Part shown: positions 50,303 to 59,879 of the stretch, piece by piece
Layout: every line of letters begins with the position of its first letter
Position numbering within the stretch: position 1 is the stretch's first letter
From: Pseudomonas viridiflava
GTDB taxonomy: Bacteria > Pseudomonadota > Gammaproteobacteria > Pseudomonadales > Pseudomonadaceae
Direction of reading: 5' to 3'
Assembly (NCBI RefSeq): GCF_003702045.1
Contig: NZ_RBTP01000003.1
Location: 62,001-126,000 of the forward strand
DNA length: 64,000 bases
Translations under genes and position numbers: made by a program
The notes under the pieces: model-generated
What the model was told of the DNA's origin: nothing
The model's database searches: none
Seen by the model: the letters and a program-made list of their open reading frames with translations, nothing else

Positions 50303-51877
50303 TCAAGCGATACGACTGACCTCCGACACGGGCTGCAATTTGCGCTCGAACACCGATACGCCATCCAGGTCGCGCAGGTTCACGGTCATCTCGCCGCTCT
50401 GGCCGTCAATGTTCACTTCTCCAAAAAACTGGAAGCCGGCGAACGGTGAGGTGTTCTGCGCAGGCGGCGCCTTCTGAAACACCAGCTCCGGACCAAACGT
50501 CTTGTCCAGGGTGTTGGGCCCGAAACTGCCTGCGTTCAAAGGCCCTGCGACGAACTCCCAGAAGGGGTCGAAATCCTGAAACACCGCCCGATCAGGCTGG
50601 TAGTGATGCGCGGCGCAGTAATGCACATCTGCCGTGAGCCACACGCAGTCGCGAACCTTCTGTGCCCGCAGGTACGCCAGCAGCTCGGCGATTTCAAGCT
50701 CACGCCCCAAGGCAGGGCCATCGTTGCCGTTGGCAATCGCTTCCCAGCGCGCAACGCCGGGGCTGACTTCGCCATCCGGCACGCCCAGGCCAATAGGCAT
50801 GTCGGCGGCAATGATTTTCCACTGCGCGCCAGACGCCTTGAGTTCACGTTTGAGCCAGTCGAGTTGTTCACGCCCCATGAACGCAGTGGTGGGTCCGGGC
50901 TTGTCGGCCAGATTGGCGTCGTTGCCGTCGCGATAACTGCGCATGTCGAGAACGAACACATCCAGCATCGGGCCATAGGGAATCTTGCGGTAAATGCGCC
51001 CACCGTTTTCGGCTTGCTGCAAGCGCAGCGGCGCGTACTCAAGATAAGCCTGACGTGCGCGAGAAGACAGCAACTGGATGTCCTTGACCTTGTAGCGGTC
51101 GTCAAGTTGCTTGCTCGGCGACCAGTTGTTGGTCACTTCGTGATCGTCCCATTGCCAGATCTGCGGCACCTCGGCGTTGAAGCGGCGCATGTTTTCGTCC
51201 ATTAGGTTATAGCGATAGTTACCGCGGTATTCGTCCAGTGTCTCGGCCACTTTGCTTTTCGCCTCGGTGGTCAGGTTGCGCCAGATGCGCCCATCCTCAA
51301 CCGTGATCTGCTCAGGCACTGGGCCGTCGGCGTAAATGGTGTCGCCGCTGTGGATAAAGAAGTCAGGCAGGCGCAGGCGCATGGCTTCGTAAATACGCAT
51401 ACCACCCACGTCCGGGTTGATGCCAAAGCCTTGACCAACGGTGTCGCCACTCCACACGAAGCGGATAGTGCGGCGCTGTTGCGGCATGCTGCGCAAGTGA
51501 CCGAACCAGGGCTCGCTGGCAACGCCACTCTGAGCATCCTCGAACGATACGCGATAGAAAATCGTCTGGTCGACCGGCAGGCCTGTCAGCTCGACGCGGG
51601 CGGTGAAATCGGTGCGTTGATCAGCCAGCGCCGACACCACGCGCCGAGGCTGAGTGAACATGCTGCGTGTGTCCCACTCCACGATCATGCGCGACGGCCT
51701 GTCGCTTCGGCTCCACACCACGGCACGGTCACCCAGCACGTCGCCCGACTGCACGCCATCGGTCATCTTCGGACGATCCTGCACCGACGCAATGACCGCC
51801 GGCGCAAGCCCCGGCAACAACAACCCGGCCCCAACGGCCTGAATCACACGACGACGCTTGAGATCAAACTGGCTCAC
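50303..51877 (-). CDS. phoD: Tat-exported alkaline phosphatase D family protein
   Basis: A 524-residue PhoD-like calcium/iron-dependent phosphodiesterase or phosphatase. The N-terminus has a twin-arginine signal (KRRRVIQAVGAGLLLPGLA), an N-terminal PhoD beta domain (about 40-135), and a metallophosphatase domain with SGDTVGQG, HSGDTIYADG, WDDHEVTNNW and TADVHYCA. It would act in the periplasm or outside to free phosphate. I start at GTG 51875-51877 (MSQFDLKRRR), which has GAGGGG as Shine-Dalgarno; a TTG 8 codons upstream is weaker. No Pho box is obvious to me. Confidence 0.88.
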   Translation of the reverse strand: MSQFDLKRRRVIQAVGAGLLLPGLAPAVIASVQDRPKMTDGVQSGDVLGDRAVVWSRSDRPSRMIVEWDTRSMFTQPRRVVSALADQRTDFTARVELTGLPVDQTIFYRVSFEDAQSGVASEPWFGHLRSMPQQRRTIRFVWSGDTVGQGFGINPDVGGMRIYEAMRLRLPDFFIHSGDTIYADGPVPEQITVEDGRIWRNLTTEAKSKVAETLDEYRGNYRYNLMDENMRRFNAEVPQIWQWDDHEVTNNWSPSKQLDDRYKVKDIQLLSSRARQAYLEYAPLRLQQAENGGRIYRKIPYGPMLDVFVLDMRSYRDGNDANLADKPGPTTAFMGREQLDWLKRELKASGAQWKIIAADMPIGLGVPDGEVSPGVARWEAIANGNDGPALGRELEIAELLAYLRAQKVRDCVWLTADVHYCAAHHYQPDRAVFQDFDPFWEFVAGPLNAGSFGPNTLDKTFGPELVFQKAPPAQNTSPFAGFQFFGEVNIDGQSGEMTVNLRDLDGVSVFERKLQPVSEVSRIA

Positions 51878-51974
51878 GGCTATCCCCTCGCAGACAGGCA
51901 AAAGAGCAACCTAGCAGGGGAATGTTGGGGGAGTGTGACAGTGGTGGCGGACTCAGGAAAATGACTTAAACCCA

Positions 51975-52172
51975 AGTGGGAGCGGACTTGTACGCGAAAG
52001 GGCCGCTCCATTCAGTCGAGATGTAGCGCTTGAAATGCAGCCTTCGTGGACAAGTCCACTCCTACAAGCGGCGTTCAACCGTAGGAGCGGACTTATCCGC
52101 GAATAGACCAGTACCTTCGCTAAAAATGCAGCGCCTGAGAATCAACCTTCGCGAGCAAGTTGACTTCGGGGT
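51975..52172. repeat. cluster of degenerate REP repeats between phoD and fruA
   Basis: Four copies of a GTAGGAGCGGACTTGTCCGCGAA-type REP in alternating orientation: 51975-52000 (+), 52041-52068 (-), 52079-52106 (+) and 52146-52172 (-, very degenerate). The pairs +/- and +/- look like two REPINs. The segment between the arms is also partly repeated (ATGTAGCGCTTGAAATGCAG versus AAATGCAGCGCCTGAGAATC). No gene lies in 51902-52173. Confidence 0.75.
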
Positions 52173-52173
52173 T

Positions 52174-53916
52174 TCAAGCGCTGGCTGGGGCGACGTCCAG
52201 TTCGATCACTTCAGGTCGCTTCAGCACCGCATACAGCACGCCGGTCACCACACTGCCCGCCACGATCGCCACCAGATACAGCAGCGCGTGATTGATGGCG
52301 TTGGGGATCAGCATGACGAACAGGCCGCCGTGCGGGGCCATGAGTTTGCAGCCGAAGTACATCGACAACGCGCCGGTCAGCGCGCCACCGACGACGCTCG
52401 CGGGTATCACGCGCAACGGATCCTTGGCCGCGAACGGGATCGCACCCTCAGAGATGAAACACAGCCCCAGCACGAACGCCGCCTTGCCTGCCTCGCGCTC
52501 GCTCTGGGCGAACTTGCGACGGGCCAGAATGGTGGCGATGCCCATGCCGATCGGCGGGACCATGCCCGCCGCCATAGCAGTGGCCATCGGCGCGTAGCTC
52601 TGCGAGGCCAGCAGGCCCACCGAGAACGCGTAAGACGCCTTGTTGATCGGTCCACCCAAGTCGACACACATCATCGCGCCCAGCACCACACCCAACAAAA
52701 TGGCATTAGTGGTGCCCATGCTGTCAAGGAAGTGAGTCAGTGCTTCAAGCATGCCTGCAACCGGCTTGCCCACCACGTAGATCATCACCAGACCGGTGAA
52801 CAGGCTCGACAGCAACGGGATGATCAGGATTGGCTTGAGCGCCTCGACACTGGCCGGCAGGCGCGCATAACGATTGATCGCGGCGGCGCTGTAACCGGCC
52901 AGAAAGCCAGCCACGATGCCGCCGATGAAGCCGGCGCCCAGGGTGCTCGCCAACAGCCCACCGATCATGCCCGGTGCAAGGCCTGGACGGTCGGCGATGG
53001 AATACGCGATGTAACCGGCCAGCAACGGCACCATCAATTTGAACGCTGCTTCACCCCCGATCTGCATCAACGCAGCGGCCAACGTGCCCTGTTCCTTGAA
53101 CGCAGTGATCCCGAACACGAAGGACAGTGCAATCAACAGACCACCCGCCACCACCATCGGCAGCATGAACGAAACACCGGTCAGCAAATGCTTGTAGACG
53201 CCACTCTTCTCCTGCTTGGCAGGCGATTTCGCAGCGCTGGCATCGGATTCGACCTGCCCTTCCGCCAAAGCCTTTTTCAGCGTAGCGTCGGACTGCTTGA
53301 GCGCGATCCCGGTGCCACAGCGATAGATCTTCTTGCCAACGAAACGGTCAGTGTTGACCTCAATATCGGCCGCCAGCAACACCACATCTGCGTCAGCGAT
53401 GGCTTGCGGGCTCAGCGGATTGCGAGCACCCACCGAGCCTTGCGTCTCGACCTGCAGGTCGTAATTCAAGCGCTTGGCAGCCTGCTGAATCGCCTCGGCG
53501 GCCATGAATGTATGCGCCACGCCAGTCGGGCAGGCCGTGATGGCGACAATGCGTGGCTGACCGCCTGAACCGCCTGCCGCTTCTGGCGCAGCCGCTTCTT
53601 GAGCAACATGGACCTGCGCGTCCTTGTTGGCACGCTGCAGAAACCCGTCGACATCCTGCAAGGCATGGGACGGCGAGTCCTGGAACAGACGCTTACCGAC
53701 GAAACGGCTCAGGTCTACCGGCCCGGTATTGACCACCAGTACAAGGTCGGCAGCCTCGATGTCCTGGGCCGACAACTGACGGTCCGGCTTGTGTGGGTCG
53801 ATGATCTCGACGCTGGTTTCCCAGCCCTGACGCATCGCTGCCGCTTCGAGCAATCGTGCACTGAGTACGCTGCTGACCTTGCCGTTCGGGCAGGCCGTGA
53901 CTATGGCTAACTTCAT
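52174..53916 (-). CDS. fruA: PTS fructose transporter subunit IIB'BC
   Basis: A 580-residue membrane permease that takes up fructose as fructose-1-phosphate. Residues about 1-100 are a first IIB-like domain (TACPNG, Cys9), residues about 120-220 the active IIB domain (ITACPTGVAHTF, Cys129), and about 240-575 the IIC membrane domain with about eight helices. It gets phosphate from FruB. It is the last gene of fruB-fruK-fruA. Confidence 0.95.
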   Translation of the reverse strand: MKLAIVTACPNGKVSSVLSARLLEAAAMRQGWETSVEIIDPHKPDRQLSAQDIEAADLVLVVNTGPVDLSRFVGKRLFQDSPSHALQDVDGFLQRANKDAQVHVAQEAAAPEAAGGSGGQPRIVAITACPTGVAHTFMAAEAIQQAAKRLNYDLQVETQGSVGARNPLSPQAIADADVVLLAADIEVNTDRFVGKKIYRCGTGIALKQSDATLKKALAEGQVESDASAAKSPAKQEKSGVYKHLLTGVSFMLPMVVAGGLLIALSFVFGITAFKEQGTLAAALMQIGGEAAFKLMVPLLAGYIAYSIADRPGLAPGMIGGLLASTLGAGFIGGIVAGFLAGYSAAAINRYARLPASVEALKPILIIPLLSSLFTGLVMIYVVGKPVAGMLEALTHFLDSMGTTNAILLGVVLGAMMCVDLGGPINKASYAFSVGLLASQSYAPMATAMAAGMVPPIGMGIATILARRKFAQSEREAGKAAFVLGLCFISEGAIPFAAKDPLRVIPASVVGGALTGALSMYFGCKLMAPHGGLFVMLIPNAINHALLYLVAIVAGSVVTGVLYAVLKRPEVIELDVAPASA

Positions 53917-53928
53917 GACGATCCTCTC

Positions 53929-54870
53929 TTATTGTTCTGTCAGGTTGCGCACAGTGACGCCGCTTTCAAGCCGTTTGAGTTGCGCGGCGTCGGTGATGCC
54001 GAAACCGATCTGGGTAACCGCCATCGCAGCAATTGCCGTGGCAGTACGTAGCGTTTTGTGAGGCTCATCACCACCGATCAGACCGTGCACCATGCCCGCG
54101 AGCAACGAGTCGCCCGCGCCTACGGTACTGGCCACCGTGACCTTGGGCGGCAACGAATGCAGCGCCAGGTTGGGGCTGAACCAATGCACGCCTTCCGAGC
54201 CCTGAGAGATGACCACATGCTCGATGCCCTGCGTGTGCAAACGAGCCGCCGCCTCTGCCTGAGCCGCGATGGAAATGATCGGCGCGTCCAGCGCATCGGC
54301 CAATTCTTCCGTATTGGGTTTGATCAGCCACGGACCGGCCGCCAGACCGGCACGCAACGCCAGACCACTGCTGTCGAGCGCAACTTTCAGCCCAAGATCC
54401 TTGAGCATCACCAACAGGGCGTGCAGCCATTCAGGTGTCACGCCCCGGGGCAGACTGCCTGCAACCACGACGGCATCGAAGCCCGGCGCGATCTGCTGCA
54501 CACGGGCGAACAGCGCCTGCTGCGCCTCATCACTGACTTGCGGGCCGGGGCCGTTGAGGTCGGTGATGCGGCCACTGCCTTCGGCCAGTTTGATGTTGCT
54601 GCGGGTTTCGCCCGGCACACGCACGAACTCATCCACGAAACCGCGACGCTCGAACAGGGCTTCGAACGCCTGCTGATTATCGATGCCCATAAAACCGGCG
54701 ACGGTCAGCTCATGCCCCAGGTCAGACAGCACCTGCGCCACATTCAGGCCCTTGCCGGCGGCGTGGGTAAGCATCGCGTTGCTGCGATTGACCTGGCCCA
54801 GCTCGATCTGGCCCAACTGCACAGTCAGGTCCAGCGCCGGGTTCATGGTCAGGGTAAGAATCTTCGCCAT
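53929..54870 (-). CDS. fruK: 1-phosphofructokinase
   Basis: A 313-residue PfkB-family sugar kinase that makes fructose-1,6-bisphosphate from fructose-1-phosphate. The C-terminal PfkB signature with catalytic Asp254 (STVGAGDSLLAG) is present, as is TMNPALDLTVQLG at the N-terminus. It sits between fruB and fruA; its start overlaps the fruB stop by one base. By using up F1P it also removes the Cra effector. Confidence 0.95.
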   Translation of the reverse strand: MAKILTLTMNPALDLTVQLGQIELGQVNRSNAMLTHAAGKGLNVAQVLSDLGHELTVAGFMGIDNQQAFEALFERRGFVDEFVRVPGETRSNIKLAEGSGRITDLNGPGPQVSDEAQQALFARVQQIAPGFDAVVVAGSLPRGVTPEWLHALLVMLKDLGLKVALDSSGLALRAGLAAGPWLIKPNTEELADALDAPIISIAAQAEAAARLHTQGIEHVVISQGSEGVHWFSPNLALHSLPPKVTVASTVGAGDSLLAGMVHGLIGGDEPHKTLRTATAIAAMAVTQIGFGITDAAQLKRLESGVTVRNLTEQ

Positions 54871-57740
54871 TACAGGGCCTCCACAAGTGCACGGACTTCG
54901 GCGGCGCTGCCCACCGTCAGCGCATTTTGCGCCAGTTGCCGAGCGGTGCTCAGCGTCAGTTCACGAACACAGGCTTTGACCTCACCGATACTGCGCGCTG
55001 AAACGCTCAACTCGTCAACGCCCAGGCCGACCAGCACCGGCACCGCCAGCGGATCAGCCGCCAGCTCACCGCAGACGCCTACCCATTTGCCATTGGCATG
55101 GGCGGCGCGCACGGTCATGTCGATCAGTTGCAGCACCGACGGGTGCAGACCATCGGCCTGTGCCGACAACGTCGGGTGCCCCCGGTCAATGGCCATCGTG
55201 TATTGAGTCAGGTCGTTGGTGCCGACACTGAAGAAATCGACTTCCTTGGCCAGTACCGGCGCGATCAATGCGGCGGACGGCACTTCGATCATGATCCCCA
55301 GTTGCAGGTCGCTGACCGGAATTTCCTGGCGCAGACGTTCGGTCATGTCCCGCGCCTCACGCCACTCTTCAACAGTGCCGACCATTGGAAACATGATCCG
55401 CAGCGGCCCGCTGTTGGCGGCGCGCAACAGGGCGCGAAGCTGGCTTTCCATCACATCGGGACGCTGCAAGGTGAGGCGGATACCGCGCACACCCAGGAAC
55501 GGGTTCTCTTCCTTGTCGATAGGCCAGTACGGCAGCGGTTTGTCGCCACCCACGTCCAGCGTGCGCACCACCAGCGGACGTCCGCCGAGGTCTTCAAGCA
55601 CGCGGCGGTATTCGGCTTCCTGAGTCGCTTCATCCGGTGCCTGCGAATGGGCCATGAACAGCAATTCTGTGCGCAGCAGACCCACGCCTTCGGCGCCCTG
55701 CTCCACCGCTGCCGGTGTGCCGGTGCTGTCACCAATGTTGGCGAACACTTCAACGGCATGGCCGTCGCGAGTGACCGCAGGCTCCATGCGCAGCGCAGCG
55801 GCTTCTTTAAGGCGCTGCTCACGTGCGTCACGGTCTTGAATGGCACGCTGCAAGGTGGCCTCGTCCGGCGCAACCGTCAGACGGCCTCGCTGGCTGTCGA
55901 GCAACAATACAGTGCCTGGCTTGAGCAGCAGCACGGCATCGCCGGCCCCCACCAACGCAGGAATGCCCAGCGCACGCGCCACGATGGCACTGTGGGCGGT
56001 CGCGCCACCACGAGCGGTCAGAATGCCGGCCACTTGCGCCGGATCCAGACGCGCCACGTCGGACGGACCGACTTCGTCCATCACCAGAATGTAAGGTTCG
56101 TCCGGTGCAGCCACAGTCTCGACGCCACAGATCTGCGCCAGCACACGACGACCGACATCGCGCAGGTCCGCCGCACGCTCGGCCAGCAGCGCGTCCTGCA
56201 GTTGTTCCTGCTGCACGGCAGCCGCTTCGATCACGCTCGCCCAGGCAGCAGCAGCGCTTTCTTCCTTGTTCAGACGCAGCTCGACTTCGCGGGTCAGCTC
56301 CGGGTCGTCGAGCATCTCCTGGTGGGTGATGAAGATTTCGCGGATGGCCTTGGCCTTGCTGCGCTGGATCAGGTTTTCGATGTCGCGGCGAACTTCGGCC
56401 AGCGCCTTTTGGAGGCGCTCACGCTCGGCGGCGACCGACTCACCTTGCTGCGGGTATTCGAACGCCTGCAACACTTGAACGTGCGCAGGACCCATCGCAA
56501 TGCCAGGCGAGGCAGGAACAGCTTGCAGCACACTGCCAGCGGCTGGCGCATTGACGGGCTTGGCAACAACGGCCGCCGGGGCTGGGGCCGCCTGGGTTTC
56601 GGACGCGACCGGAAGTGGCTCCACCTCCTCGCCAAGGCCCTGTTCCACGGCGGCAATCAGAGCAGGCAGCGCGTCGGAAGCAATGGTTGGCTCTGCGATA
56701 AATTCCAGCGTCTGACCCCGGCGTGCGCCCAGGCTGAGCAGTTTGCTCAAGCTCTTGGCTGACACTGCGGTATCGCCGGTTTCGACGATGCGCACACGAA
56801 TCTCGCCGTCGAATTCCTTAGCCAGTTGCGCCAGGATCTTGGCTGGACGAGCGTGCAGGCCATGAGCGTTAGCCAACTTGATCTGTTCGGTCGGCCACTC
56901 TGCGGGCAGTTCGCCGCCCAGCGCCTGCAATACGACGCGGCTGCTGGTGGCATGCCCCAGTTCGTGGCCGCGACCTTCGATCAGTAAAAGGCACAGGCGC
57001 TCAAGCAACGCTTGATGGGCCTCACCCAGACTGGCGAGACAGAACAGCCCCGTCAGCGGCTGGCCCAGGTAGCGAATCGGTTTGTCCGGAGTGACAAAGG
57101 CCAGGCCGGGACGCTTGACGGTCTGCTCGCTGTGCAGCCACCACAGGCCATCGCCCAGCGACAGCGCTTCAACCTGTTGCAGCACGGCGGCGAACCCATT
57201 GCTGACGCAATCGGCCTTGCGCAACAGGCGGGCACCACGCCAGACCAGCTCTTCAAAATCGTCGGCTGACACACCCAGGCTGATCATTTGCGCGTCGAGC
57301 GCCAACTCTTGAGGTGCGCCTTGCAGCAGCTTCAGCAAATCTTCCGGGGTCTGAGCCTCACGCAGGGCCTGTCCGAGGTCTTCCTCGCCCAGCGCGCGGG
57401 TCAGCAGTTGCAACAGACGCAAATGCTCATCGGACTTGGCCGCGATACCGATGGCCAGATAGACCATCTGGCCATCGCCCCAGTCCACCCCTTCGGGGAA
57501 CTGCATCAGGCGCACACCAGTGGTGGCTACCAGGTCGCGGGTTTCAGGCGTGCCGTGGGGAATCGCAATGCCTTGACCAAGAAAGGTCGAACCCTGCTGT
57601 TCGCGGTTCATCAAACCGGTCAAATAGCCTTCTGCCACCAGACCATCAGCGACCAGGTGGTCGGCAATCAATTCAAGTGCGGCATTTTTATCCACGGCCG
57701 ACTGGGCCATAGATATTTGCCCCAGAGTGAGTTCGAGCAT
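54870..57740 (-). CDS. fruB: PTS fructose multiphosphoryl protein EI-HPr-IIA
   Basis: A 956-residue fusion that carries the whole soluble phospho-relay. IIA-Fru is residues about 1-145 with His62 (AIPHGTPETRD). A linker domain resembling FruB/DTP middle parts follows (about 150-280). HPr is about 285-370 with His296 (HGLHARPAK), a Pro/Ala linker about 375-402, and EI about 405-956 with His583 (GGATAHSAIV). It takes phosphate from PEP and hands it to FruA. I use ATG 57738-57740 with an AGGAG Shine-Dalgarno. Confidence 0.96.
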   Translation of the reverse strand: MLELTLGQISMAQSAVDKNAALELIADHLVADGLVAEGYLTGLMNREQQGSTFLGQGIAIPHGTPETRDLVATTGVRLMQFPEGVDWGDGQMVYLAIGIAAKSDEHLRLLQLLTRALGEEDLGQALREAQTPEDLLKLLQGAPQELALDAQMISLGVSADDFEELVWRGARLLRKADCVSNGFAAVLQQVEALSLGDGLWWLHSEQTVKRPGLAFVTPDKPIRYLGQPLTGLFCLASLGEAHQALLERLCLLLIEGRGHELGHATSSRVVLQALGGELPAEWPTEQIKLANAHGLHARPAKILAQLAKEFDGEIRVRIVETGDTAVSAKSLSKLLSLGARRGQTLEFIAEPTIASDALPALIAAVEQGLGEEVEPLPVASETQAAPAPAAVVAKPVNAPAAGSVLQAVPASPGIAMGPAHVQVLQAFEYPQQGESVAAERERLQKALAEVRRDIENLIQRSKAKAIREIFITHQEMLDDPELTREVELRLNKEESAAAAWASVIEAAAVQQEQLQDALLAERAADLRDVGRRVLAQICGVETVAAPDEPYILVMDEVGPSDVARLDPAQVAGILTARGGATAHSAIVARALGIPALVGAGDAVLLLKPGTVLLLDSQRGRLTVAPDEATLQRAIQDRDAREQRLKEAAALRMEPAVTRDGHAVEVFANIGDSTGTPAAVEQGAEGVGLLRTELLFMAHSQAPDEATQEAEYRRVLEDLGGRPLVVRTLDVGGDKPLPYWPIDKEENPFLGVRGIRLTLQRPDVMESQLRALLRAANSGPLRIMFPMVGTVEEWREARDMTERLRQEIPVSDLQLGIMIEVPSAALIAPVLAKEVDFFSVGTNDLTQYTMAIDRGHPTLSAQADGLHPSVLQLIDMTVRAAHANGKWVGVCGELAADPLAVPVLVGLGVDELSVSARSIGEVKACVRELTLSTARQLAQNALTVGSAAEVRALVEAL

Positions 57741-58077
57741 TGCCTTGACTCCTGTGCAGCGCCAAGGCGCCACCTGATTCTTGTTTTAATGACGATCAAA
57801 CGTGATCGACAGCTTGGTGATGAAGTGCTATCCATCGGACATCGCTTTCATCTCGATTGCAGCAGACAATCGAGCTGCTGAATCGTTTAATCTACAATTG
57901 CTCGGCACGTTACTCGATTCTGAGGATTCATTGAAGCCCAGTCGGTCTGATCCTGTAGGAGAAGTCCCAAAATACTCGGAGTAGTTGGGTCTACGCTACG
58001 GTCTCGTGTAAAGATGATCGTCATACAACGATCTTTCGACTGTCGTAAGCCACGCCAATAACAAAAGGAACATTGCG
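57741..58077. promoter_or_regulatory. fruB-cra divergent regulatory region with Cra operator
   Basis: 337 bases without a gene. On the minus strand 57879-57890 is TTAAACGATTCA, one base from the palindromic TTAAACGTTTCA-type site known for the fructose-1-phosphate-responsive Cra of P. putida. Next to it CTCGATTG/CAATCGAG (57852-57859, 57867-57874) is a perfect 8-bp inverted repeat. Cra bound here would repress fruBKA until F1P builds up. The rest shows no further structure that I can name. Confidence 0.65.
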
Positions 58078-59073
58078 GTGAAACTGAGCGATATTGCGCG
58101 TCTGGCAGGTGTGTCCGTCACCACTGCCAGTTACGTGATCAACGGCAAGGCTGAACAACAGCGCATCAGCCCGGCTACGGTCGAGCGAGTGCGGGCGGTT
58201 GTGGAGCAGCATGATTTTCGGCCCAACCCGCAAGCGGCCGGTCTGCGCAGCCGACACAGCAAGACACTGGGCTTCATTCTCCCGGACCTGGAAAACCCCA
58301 GTTATGCACGCATTGCCAAGCTGCTGGAGCAAGGTGCCAGGGCGTTGGGCTATCAATTGCTGATCGCAAGTTCCGACGACGACCCCATCAGCGAGCTGCA
58401 ACTGTTGCAGGTGTTCCGCGCACGTCGCTGCGACGCGCTGCTAGTAGCCAGTTGCTTGCCGCCGAGCGATGACAGTTACCGCGAGTTACAATTGAAGGGC
58501 TTGCCGATCATCGCCATCGACCGGGAAATGAACCCGGAGTTTTTCTGCTCGGTGGTCAGCGACGACCATGACGCCAGTCTGCAATTGACCCACAGCCTGC
58601 TTGAAACCAAGCCTCGGCACATCGCGTTGATTGGTGCCCGACCGGAACTGAGCATCAGCCGGGCTCGCGCCGCCGGTTTCGAACACGCTCTGACCGATTT
58701 TTCCGGCACCACATTCGTCGAGCATGGCGAGGCCTTCAGCAGACAATGCGGCCAACGCCTGATGACCGAGATGCAGCAACGTCTGGGGCATCTGCCCGAT
58801 GCTCTTATCACCACGTCCTATGTCCTGTTGCAAGGCGTGTTCGATGTGCTGCAAAGCCAGTCACTGACGTCGACCCAGCTTCATCTGGGCACGTTTGGTG
58901 ATACGCAATTGCTGGACTTTCTGCCGCTACCGGTCAACGCAATGGCGCAGCAACATCAGAAAATCGCCGACACTGCTTTGGAACTGGCGCTGGCGGCAAT
59001 CCAGAAAAATGAATATCAACCCGGCGTGCATGCCATCACGCGCACATTCAAGCAACGCATTCACGGAGTGTGA
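58078..59073 (+). CDS. cra: catabolite repressor/activator Cra (FruR)
   Basis: A 331-residue LacI/GalR-family regulator. The helix-turn-helix MKLSDIARLAGVSVTTASYV is at the N-terminus, followed by the hinge and a periplasmic-binding-protein-like effector domain (about 60-325). In Pseudomonas its effector is fructose-1-phosphate and its main target is fruBKA, from which it is divergent here. The start is GTG at 58078, with AAAGGAA upstream. Its stop is next to or overlaps the start of tatD. Confidence 0.94.
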   Translation: MKLSDIARLAGVSVTTASYVINGKAEQQRISPATVERVRAVVEQHDFRPNPQAAGLRSRHSKTLGFILPDLENPSYARIAKLLEQGARALGYQLLIASSDDDPISELQLLQVFRARRCDALLVASCLPPSDDSYRELQLKGLPIIAIDREMNPEFFCSVVSDDHDASLQLTHSLLETKPRHIALIGARPELSISRARAAGFEHALTDFSGTTFVEHGEAFSRQCGQRLMTEMQQRLGHLPDALITTSYVLLQGVFDVLQSQSLTSTQLHLGTFGDTQLLDFLPLPVNAMAQQHQKIADTALELALAAIQKNEYQPGVHAITRTFKQRIHGV

Positions 59074-59075
59074 GC

Positions 59076-59858
59076 GTGAAGCTGATCGACACCCACACCC
59101 ATCTCGACTTCCCGGACTTCGATGCGGATCGCGAAGACGTACTGCAGCGTTGTCGATCACTGGGCGTGGAGCGCATGGTGGTGCTGGGTGTCGATCAACG
59201 TAACTGGCAGCGGCTGTGGGACCTGACCCTGGCCAACCCTGAGCTGCACGCCGCTTTCGGGCTGCATCCGGTTTATATCGATGACCATAAGCCCGAACAC
59301 CTGACAGAGCTGGGCGAATGGCTGGAGCGTCTCAAAGGACAGTCCCAGCTGTGCGCGGTGGGCGAAATCGGGCTCGATTACTACGTTGAGGGCCTGGACA
59401 AGGCGCGCCAACAGCAGACGTTCGAGGCGCAGTTGCAACTGGCTGCGGACTTCAACCTGCCTGTCTTACTGCACGTCAGGCGCAGCCACGCCGACGTGAT
59501 CGCAACCCTCAAGCGCCACAAGCTCAAGCGCAGCGGGATTGTCCATGCTTTTGCCGGCAGTCGGGAGGAAGCGCGGGAATACCTGAAACTGGGGTTCAAA
59601 CTCGGCTTGGGTGGTGCCGCGACCTGGCCGCAGGCATTGCGCATGCACCGGGTCATCGCCGAACTGCCGCTGGACAGCGTGGTGCTGGAAACCGATTCAC
59701 CGGACATGGCACCCGCCATGCACCCGAATGAGCGCAACAGCCCGGAACACCTGCCAGACATCTGCACTGCGCTGGCAGACCTGATGAACATTAGTCCGGA
59801 AGAGTTGGCGCAGGCCAGCACGCGCAACGCCCGGGAGCTGTTCGGCTGGCCGCTTTAA
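59076..59858 (+). CDS. tatD: TatD family metal-dependent DNase
   Basis: A 260-residue TatD-type hydrolase with metal motifs HTHLD at the N-terminus, GEIGLDYY, LLHVRRSHADV, IVHAFAG and LETDSPDMAP. Family members are 3'-5' exonucleases or D-aminoacyl-tRNA deacylases. I choose GTG 59076 with GGAG 7 bases upstream; a GTG at 59070 overlapping the cra stop (GTGA) would add two residues. It is probably cotranscribed with cra and converges on ampE. Confidence 0.9.
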   Translation: MKLIDTHTHLDFPDFDADREDVLQRCRSLGVERMVVLGVDQRNWQRLWDLTLANPELHAAFGLHPVYIDDHKPEHLTELGEWLERLKGQSQLCAVGEIGLDYYVEGLDKARQQQTFEAQLQLAADFNLPVLLHVRRSHADVIATLKRHKLKRSGIVHAFAGSREEAREYLKLGFKLGLGGAATWPQALRMHRVIAELPLDSVVLETDSPDMAPAMHPNERNSPEHLPDICTALADLMNISPEELAQASTRNARELFGWPL

Positions 59859-59879
59859 CGCCTTAGCTTTAACGACGCA

